Of a stretch of 64,000 nt of DNA, positions 60,132-64,000 are shown in pieces. A program made the position numbers and the translations under genes. The DNA comes from CAYTZH01 sp964442285 (GTDB lineage Bacteria > Myxococcota_A > UBA9160 > JAFDET01): contig CAYTZH010000006.1 in assembly GCA_964442285.1 (NCBI GenBank), positions 62,001 through 126,000 on the forward strand, read 5' to 3'. Every line of letters begins with the position of its first letter. Position 1 is the first letter of the stretch. The notes below the pieces were generated by a model. That model ran no database searches. It was given only the letters and a program-made list of their open reading frames with translations, and was not told the DNA's origin.

Positions 60132-60782
60132 TCAGAGCGCGCGCCACACGGTGGCGAGCCACGGCTGCTCGGATCGCGGGCGGCCGGGCGGCCGGTAGTA
60201 GTGCTCGATGAGCTCGAAGCCCGCCGCCGTGACGAACCGGCTCCAGGTCTCCAGCGTGAGATAGGAGCCGTAGCGCAGCCCCTGCTGACGCTCGATGTCG
60301 GGACCGCGGGGGTTGCTGCAGAAGAGCACACCGCCCGTCGCCAGGGTCCGGCGAAGGTCGTCGAGCACCCGGCCGAGCTCCTGTGTGGGCACGTGGAAGA
60401 GAACGGCATTGGCGAAGATGCCGTCGAACCGCTCGGTGGGCAGCTCGAGGGCCAGGAAGTCCTGATGCCAGACCTCGCAGCCGGTTGCGGCGCGGGCCAT
60501 TGCCACGAAAGCGGCCGCGGCGTCGAGACCCACCGGGGCGTGGCCGCGCGCGACGAAGGTGGCGATGTCGCGGCCCGGTCCGCAGCCGAGATCGAGGATG
60601 CGCTGCGGGGGAAGCCCGGGTAGATGCCGAAGCAGTGCATCGACGTTCTGCGAGACGTCGTGGTCCTCGGTCCCCTCGCGGAAGTCTTCGGCGTGCTGCT
60701 GGTAGTGCGACACGGTCGACCGAGCGAGCGCCAAGAGCTCCTCGGGCGCGAGCTCGACGAGCGGACGGGGTGATTCCGACAT
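60132..60782 (-). CDS. SAM-dependent methyltransferase (class I)
   Basis: This 216-residue class I methyltransferase has motif I ILDLGCGPGRDIATF, then APVGLDAAAAFV (motif II acidic), VWHQDFLALELPTERFDGIFANAVLFHV (motif IV), and VLFCSNPRG. Small-molecule or natural-product methyltransferases share this pattern; no particular substrate is indicated. The ATG at 60782 has TAACCT ending 7 nt upstream, a leaderless arrangement. Confidence 0.87.
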   Translation of the reverse strand: MSESPRPLVELAPEELLALARSTVSHYQQHAEDFREGTEDHDVSQNVDALLRHLPGLPPQRILDLGCGPGRDIATFVARGHAPVGLDAAAAFVAMARAATGCEVWHQDFLALELPTERFDGIFANAVLFHVPTQELGRVLDDLRRTLATGGVLFCSNPRGPDIERQQGLRYGSYLTLETWSRFVTAAGFELIEHYYRPPGRPRSEQPWLATVWRAL

Positions 60783-60789
60783 GGGCCGG

Positions 60790-60795
60790 AGGTTA
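60790..60795 (-). promoter_or_regulatory. Candidate -10 hexamer TAACCT, leaderless start of the methyltransferase
   Basis: TAACCT on the minus strand is separated from ATG 60782 by 7 nt, fitting the window-wide pattern. Confidence 0.55.
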
Positions 60796-61063
60796 GTCCA
60801 CCCCCGTGCGGTGCACTCACGCCGCCATGTCGATCCACGTCGCCGCATCGGGGAGATCGCGGCACGCGACCATCGCACCGAATCCGGGCTGCCCCCTTGA
60901 ACCGGCTCCAGATGCGGCTGGCATCGCGACGGACAAGGTGGCGAAGGCGGAGGGCGGTGGAGGAGGCGCCGGGAGCGATGGATATCAACGCTTGCGGAAA
61001 CGTCCGGTTCCAGGCCCCGTCTCGGGCTGGGAGGCCGGCATGGACGGTGCGAGAACCTGGACG

Positions 61064-61165
61064 ATGAGCGCGAAGGAGCTGGACCGGCTGGCGTTGTTGC
61101 CGGGTCGCGTGGCGGAGCGACGGCTGACGCAGCGGCCGGCGGCCGCGGCTCCGCTTGCGGCCCTC
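61064..61165 (+). pseudogene. ISNCY-type transposase 5' remnant
   Basis: From 61064 the plus strand reads MSAKELDRLALLPGRVAERR then LTQR, close to the start of ISNCY-family transposases (MSxKExDRLxVLxxVxERRLTQ plus a helix-turn-helix). The frame becomes non-coding soon after, so only about 30 codons remain. No terminal repeats or target duplication are visible. Confidence 0.4.
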
Positions 61166-61178
61166 CCGCCCGGGAAGG

Positions 61179-61229
61179 GCGCCACGCGAAGCCTTCGTTC
61201 AGGGGGTGCGGGGCGGGGACGTCGCTCAC
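61179..61229 (-). pseudogene. Truncated start of an unknown gene (possible oxygenase)
   Basis: A GTG at 61229 with a strong GGAGGAGGAG site 4 nt upstream begins VSDVPAPHPLNEGFAWR, which looks like a real N-terminus. NEGFAWR starts are seen in phytanoyl-CoA dioxygenase-type proteins, but that is a weak match. After 17 codons the frame enters sequence belonging to the transposase remnant, so the gene was cut by a deletion or insertion. Confidence 0.35.
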
Positions 61230-61414
61230 CGGCTCTCCTCCTCCACCTGCCGCCAGCGGAAGGGGGCGGCGGGCAGACCCGCGAGCGTGGCCGGTGGCCG
61301 AGCGCGCAGTCAAGCGCCTCGCGGCGTCTGCCGAGGAACCGCACACCCCCCACCCCGCGCAACCTCTACCGCTCCGCTCGGTTGGAGGCTCCGGACCGCG
61401 AGAAGGAGAACGCC

Positions 61415-61846
61415 ATGAGCTCGACCATCCGTCCGTTCCTGCGCGCCGGCGCCCTGCTGGCTGCGCTCCTCCTGCCGCTAGGGGCCCTCCCCGGAGCCGC
61501 CGAGGCGGTGCCCCACGAGCTGGGATCGGTCCTCCTGCGCGACGGGAAGGACCGCGACGTGGTGCGCCTGCCCGCCTGCCGCGACTCCTCGAACCGGCTC
61601 GTCCGCGAGCTGCGCCTGGTGGTGAGCCGCTACCCGGCCGAGATCGACCGGCTCCGCGTCGAGTTCCAGAACGGCGGCACCCAGGAGCTGCTGGTCCGCG
61701 AGCGCTTCGACGCGGGTACCGTCTCGCGCTGGATCGACCTGCGTGGGCCGCGGCGCTGCATCGCCCGCATCGTCATCTTGGGCGACTCGGACACCATCGG
61801 CTGGCGGCCCGGCCGGCGCGCACGGGTCACCTTCCTCGGTCGCTAA
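61415..61846 (+). CDS. Small exported protein (DUF2541-like)
   Basis: This 143-residue protein has a signal peptide (AGALLAALLLPLGALPGAAEA) and a beta-sandwich mature domain with ELGSVLLRDGKDRDVVRLPA, VRELRLVVSRYPAEIDRL, NGGTQELLVRERFDAGTVS, IDLRGPRRCIARIVILGDSD and ARVTFLG. This matches DUF2541, small periplasmic proteins of unknown function. GAAGGAGAACGCC precedes the ATG. Confidence 0.75.
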   Translation: MSSTIRPFLRAGALLAALLLPLGALPGAAEAVPHELGSVLLRDGKDRDVVRLPACRDSSNRLVRELRLVVSRYPAEIDRLRVEFQNGGTQELLVRERFDAGTVSRWIDLRGPRRCIARIVILGDSDTIGWRPGRRARVTFLGR

Positions 61847-62222
61847 CCGGCCGATCAGGCGGGCTCGAAGTTGGAGCGGCGCGGCCACCGCCCCCGCCTC
61901 GAACTGGTCGGTGAGCTCGAGGAGCCGCTCCGGCGGGAGAGTATCGGGCGGCCCGAGCTCCGGGTGACGCTCGGCGAGACGCTGGCGCCGCGGTCCCGGC
62001 CACCGCGTCACGGGCGGCCGCTCCCGGCGGGGTCCCGGGACCGCGTGCGGGTCGACCCGGACGGCCGGTATCGCCACATGAACAACGGCAAGAGAAGCGC
62101 GAGTTCCATCCCGAGCCCGCAACGCGTGCAAGGGTCAGGGCCGTTGGGATCTGGATTGATCCACAAGACGTCGTCGGCGGAAGTCGCCTCCGAAAGTCCT
62201 TAAGAAAACGGAGGGAATCTGG
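61847..62222. other. Stretch without a recognisable gene before tRNA-Glu
   Basis: A plus-strand reading LERRGHRPRLELVGELEEPL near 61860-61930 faintly recalls a PilZ domain start but breaks down afterwards. No intact gene is supported. A T-rich run (minus strand GTTTTCTTAA) just below 62215 is a possible termination site for the tRNA transcript. Confidence 0.5.
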
Positions 62223-62296
62223 CGTCCCCAACGGGATTCGAACCCGTGTTGCCGCCTTGAAAGGGCGGAGTCCTAGGCCGACTAGACGATGGGGAC
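62220..62296 (-). tRNA. tRNA-Glu (anticodon TTC)
   Basis: The minus strand folds as a cloverleaf: acceptor GTCCCCA/TGGGGAC, anticodon stem CCGCC-CTTTCAA-GGCGG with anticodon TTC in the 7-nt loop, and T arm ACGGG-TTCGAAT-CCCGT. The discriminator base is G and the CCA tail is encoded (62220-62222). The body spans 62223-62296 without CCA. TTC reads GAA/GAG glutamate codons. Confidence 0.95.
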
Positions 62297-62660
62297 GCGG
62301 GCCGGCGGGGCCGGGCGCCCGGAATATGGCAGATCGGCGAATACGCCGCCGCCCGCCCGACCCCGCCGGAAGGATCGCCGCGTAACCCCGCGCGCCGCGG
62401 CGCGGGGGCGGGGGCGACGCCCGGGCCATCCAGCGTCGGGGCCGGACGGCCCGGGCGTGCCGCCTCGAGCTGGGTCGGGTGAACGCGGGGAGGCGGCGCA
62501 CCCACGAAGCGCCGGCCCGGCGCGCCCCCCCTTCAGCAGGCGCTGGCGCGGGCCGCGATGCCCCGAGGATGGACCGGGCGGGCCGGCCGTTCGGTGACGG
62601 CAGTCACCGTCGGTGTGGCGGGTTCAGGCCCCCTTCAGCGCCCGTCGGGGGCGTTGGTGA
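62297..62660. other. Stretch without a gene upstream of tRNA-Glu
   Basis: No coding sequence is supported. An AT-rich CATATT on the minus strand near 62322-62327 could be the -10 element for the tRNA, about 26 nt before its 5' end. A GC-rich inverted repeat (GGGCGCCCGG) follows it. Confidence 0.5.
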
Positions 62661-63302
62661 TCAGCTCCCATCGGGGGTCACCGTGTCCATGGCGCGCCAG
62701 AGATAGACGCTGGCGACGCTGCGGTAGGGCCGCCACGGCTCGGCCAGGGCCTCGAACGCGGCCCGGTCGGGGAGCTCGTCGAGCGCGTACAGCAGCTGGG
62801 CGCCCTTGCGCAGGCCATAGTCGCCCACGGCCAGGACGTCGGGGCGGCCCATCTGCATGAGCAGCATGTGGGCGGTCCACTCGCCGATGCCGCGGATTCG
62901 CGTCACCGACTCGACGACGGCGTCGTCGTCCATGCGGTACAGGCGCCGGCCGCTCACCGCTCCCCCGGCGAAGGCGCGGGCCACCGCGCGCACCGCCGCG
63001 GCCTTCTGGCGCGAGAGACCGAAGGCCCGCAGGCGCGCGTCCGAGAGCCGGGACAGCACCTCGGGGCGCGGGTAGCGCCCGTCGAAGGCCGCGCGAAAGC
63101 GGCGGTCGATGGCGCGCGCCGCGGCGCCGGCCAGCTGCTGGTAGAGCACCGCGCGCACGAGCACGTCGTAGGGCGGCCGGGGACGCCGGATGGCGTAGGT
63201 CCCCACCCGCCGCACGACCGCGCCGATCACCGGATCCCGGCGACACAGGCGCCGGCAGGCCCGCTCGAGCTCGTCGGCGGTGAGGCGCGGCGGCGAGGGC
63301 AT
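62661..63302 (-). CDS. DNA-3-methyladenine glycosylase II-like (HhH-GPD) protein
   Basis: This 213-residue HhH-GPD protein (AlkA/MPG2-like, helical glycosylase) has YDVLVRAVLYQQLAGAAARAI, the hairpin-loop RIRGIGEWTAHMLLMQMG and GRPDVLAVGDYGLRKG with the catalytic Asp in VGDYG, and a C-terminal WRPYRSVASVYLWR. It removes alkylated purines such as 3-methyladenine. It lacks the N-terminal DUF of larger AlkA proteins, like many stand-alone bacterial forms. The ATG has TAGGCT ending 6 nt upstream, a leaderless start. Confidence 0.9.
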   Translation of the reverse strand: MPSPPRLTADELERACRRLCRRDPVIGAVVRRVGTYAIRRPRPPYDVLVRAVLYQQLAGAAARAIDRRFRAAFDGRYPRPEVLSRLSDARLRAFGLSRQKAAAVRAVARAFAGGAVSGRRLYRMDDDAVVESVTRIRGIGEWTAHMLLMQMGRPDVLAVGDYGLRKGAQLLYALDELPDRAAFEALAEPWRPYRSVASVYLWRAMDTVTPDGS

Positions 63303-63308
63303 CGTCGC

Positions 63309-63314
63309 AGCCTA
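63309..63314 (-). promoter_or_regulatory. Candidate -10 hexamer TAGGCT, leaderless start of the DNA glycosylase
   Basis: TAGGCT on the minus strand lies 6 nt before ATG 63302. The same hexamer precedes the divergent gene at 63389. Confidence 0.6.
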
Positions 63315-63376
63315 GTGCAGGGCGCCCTGCCCTGCCCCGCCGCTTTGCGCCGCGCCGCAGCGGATCCGGGCTCTGC

Positions 63377-63382
63377 TAGGCT
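63377..63382 (+). promoter_or_regulatory. Candidate -10 hexamer TAGGCT, leaderless start of the DUF423 gene
   Basis: TAGGCT is separated from ATG 63389 by 6 nt with no Shine-Dalgarno. Confidence 0.6.
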
Positions 63383-63388
63383 CGCGCC

Positions 63389-63760
63389 ATGGCGTCGCCC
63401 TGGATCTGGATCGCGTCCCTGTTCGGCGCGGCCGGCGTGGTGCTCGGCGCCTTCGGCGCCCACGCCCTGCGCGCGCGTCTCCCCGCCGAGAAGCTCGCGA
63501 GCTGGGAGACGGGCGTGGAGTACCACCTCCTCCACAGCCTGGTGCTGCTGGCGCTGGCGCTCTACGCGCAATCCACGGGTCGCTCCGTGGCCCTGCCGGC
63601 CGGCCTCCTGGCCGCCGGCGTCGTGCTCTTCTCGGGCTCGATCTACGGGCTGGTGCTGGCCGGCTGGCGCTGGCTCGGCCCGGTGACGCCCCTGGGCGGC
63701 GTGTGCCTGATCCTGGGCTGGCTGGCGATCGGACTCTCCCTGGCCAGACGGAGCGGCTGA
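63389..63760 (+). CDS. DUF423 family membrane protein
   Basis: This 123-residue protein has four membrane helices and the DUF423 signature: FGAAGVVLGAFGAHALRARL, WETGVEYHLLHSLVLLALAL, LFSGSIYGLVLAG and VTPLGGVCLILGWLAI. The family is widespread and uncharacterised; E. coli YgdD is a member. Leaderless start with TAGGCT upstream. Confidence 0.92.
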   Translation: MASPWIWIASLFGAAGVVLGAFGAHALRARLPAEKLASWETGVEYHLLHSLVLLALALYAQSTGRSVALPAGLLAAGVVLFSGSIYGLVLAGWRWLGPVTPLGGVCLILGWLAIGLSLARRSG

Positions 63761-63795
63761 CCCCGGCGAGACGGGGCGGCCGATCGAAGCGCCGC

Positions 63796-63801
63796 TAGAC
63801 T
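63796..63801 (+). promoter_or_regulatory. Candidate -10 hexamer TAGACT, leaderless start of the AAA ATPase gene
   Basis: TAGACT ends 6 nt before ATG 63808, with no Shine-Dalgarno between. Confidence 0.6.
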
Positions 63802-63807
63802 GCGCCC

Positions 63808-64000
63808 ATGAGCGAGGAGCTTCGCCGGCAGCGGGAGCGGGTGCAGAACGTCTGGAACAGCGTCGCCCGCAAGCTCCCGGCGCTGGCCAACGCCACCCGC
63901 ATCCATCCCGAGGCCGAGGTGGACTTCGACGACATCGGCGGCCTCCATGCGGCCAAGGAGGAGCTCCTCACCTTCGCCTGCGCCGCCACCGACCCCGACG
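63808..64000 (+). CDS. AAA ATPase (partial, cut by the window end)
   Basis: The first 64 codons are present: a helical N-terminus (SEELRRQRERVQNVWNSVARK) then EVDFDDIGGLHAAKEELLTF. The FDDIGGL motif opens the AAA module of FtsH/Cdc48/katanin-like ATPases; the Walker motifs would follow beyond the window. The leaderless start is supported by TAGACT. Confidence 0.8.
   Translation, partial: MSEELRRQRERVQNVWNSVARKLPALANATRIHPEAEVDFDDIGGLHAAKEELLTFACAATDPD

Larger units (their letters stand above)
60783..61414. other. Stretch with transposase and oxygenase remnants, no intact gene
   Basis: Between the methyltransferase start and the DUF2541-like gene lie a transposase 5' remnant (61064-61165, plus) and the 5' end of a truncated minus-strand gene (to 61229). 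The rest shows no coding character. Confidence 0.55.

Noticed and set aside
61860..62080. Possible PilZ domain (ERRGHRPRLELV)
   Set aside because: Only one short segment resembles the start of PilZ; the NxSxxG motif and later strands are missing.
62130..62219. Intrinsic terminator after tRNA-Glu
   Set aside because: A T-rich run exists, but no stable hairpin immediately precedes it other than the tRNA itself. Noted only as possible.

Overview
The window is a very GC-rich stretch (roughly 70% G+C or more by eye) of a Gram-negative bacterial chromosome. The evidence for a Gram-negative is an RND efflux pump, several lipoproteins, an AsmA/DUF748 protein, a PEP-CTERM protein and PAAR-type proteins. 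GTG starts are common. The mix of a matrixin/GEVED secreted protein, PEP-CTERM, tungsten aldehyde oxidoreductase, dolichol-phosphate-mannose-type transferases and acyl-CoA dehydrogenase fits a high-GC deltaproteobacterial / Myxococcota-like lineage. That placement is inference. No CRISPR array, rRNA, phage or intact insertion sequence was found; one tRNA-Glu(TTC) is present.

Layout. 1-9.3 kb: an RND efflux adaptor and pump between two related small lipoproteins, then a DUF748 envelope protein, a membrane protein and a DUF4124-glutaredoxin protein. 9.4-14.1 kb: a 1399-residue secreted metallopeptidase/GEVED protein with an exported partner. 14.2-17.5 kb: an arylsulfotransferase-like protein and a polytopic glycosyltransferase-like protein. 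17.5-19.1 kb: a PAAR-metallopeptidase effector candidate followed by a lipoprotein that may be its immunity protein. 19.3-23.0 kb: an unusual three-part membrane protein (Mpo1-like, hydroxylase-like, phospholipid-methyltransferase-like), a SUKH protein and a rhomboid protease. 23.1-26.6 kb: a thiamine-diphosphate enzyme overlapping a double-SDR fusion. 26.9-31.6 kb: small membrane proteins, an acyl-CoA dehydrogenase, a decayed peroxiredoxin gene, a DUF4150 protein and a Rieske protein. 31.6-33.7 kb: a tungsten aldehyde oxidoreductase with its own MoaD-like protein. 33.9-37.4 kb: a potassium channel and a TMTC-like protein.

37.5-47.4 kb is a surface-glycan region: two polyprenol-phosphate glycosyltransferases, a WbqC-like protein, a radical SAM protein, a GT-C-like membrane protein, two NAD epimerases, an SGNH hydrolase and an SDR. 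47.9-52.6 kb holds a PEP-CTERM protein, a large ATPase/winged-helix regulator and an unknown protein. 52.7-56.4 kb is an operon of two unknown paralogues ahead of a K+-dependent membrane pyrophosphatase. It is followed by remnants of a trkH-trkA operon. 57.5-64 kb carries a sugar dehydrogenase, small unknown proteins, a methyltransferase, a transposase remnant, tRNA-Glu, a DNA glycosylase, a DUF423 protein and the start of an AAA ATPase.

Two signals cut across the window. At least ten genes have a TAnnnT hexamer 6-8 nt before the start codon and no Shine-Dalgarno, which points to leaderless transcription. At least four places hold gene remnants (peroxiredoxin, VOC, trkH/trkA, transposase/oxygenase), which suggests ongoing gene loss, although assembly error must be excluded.
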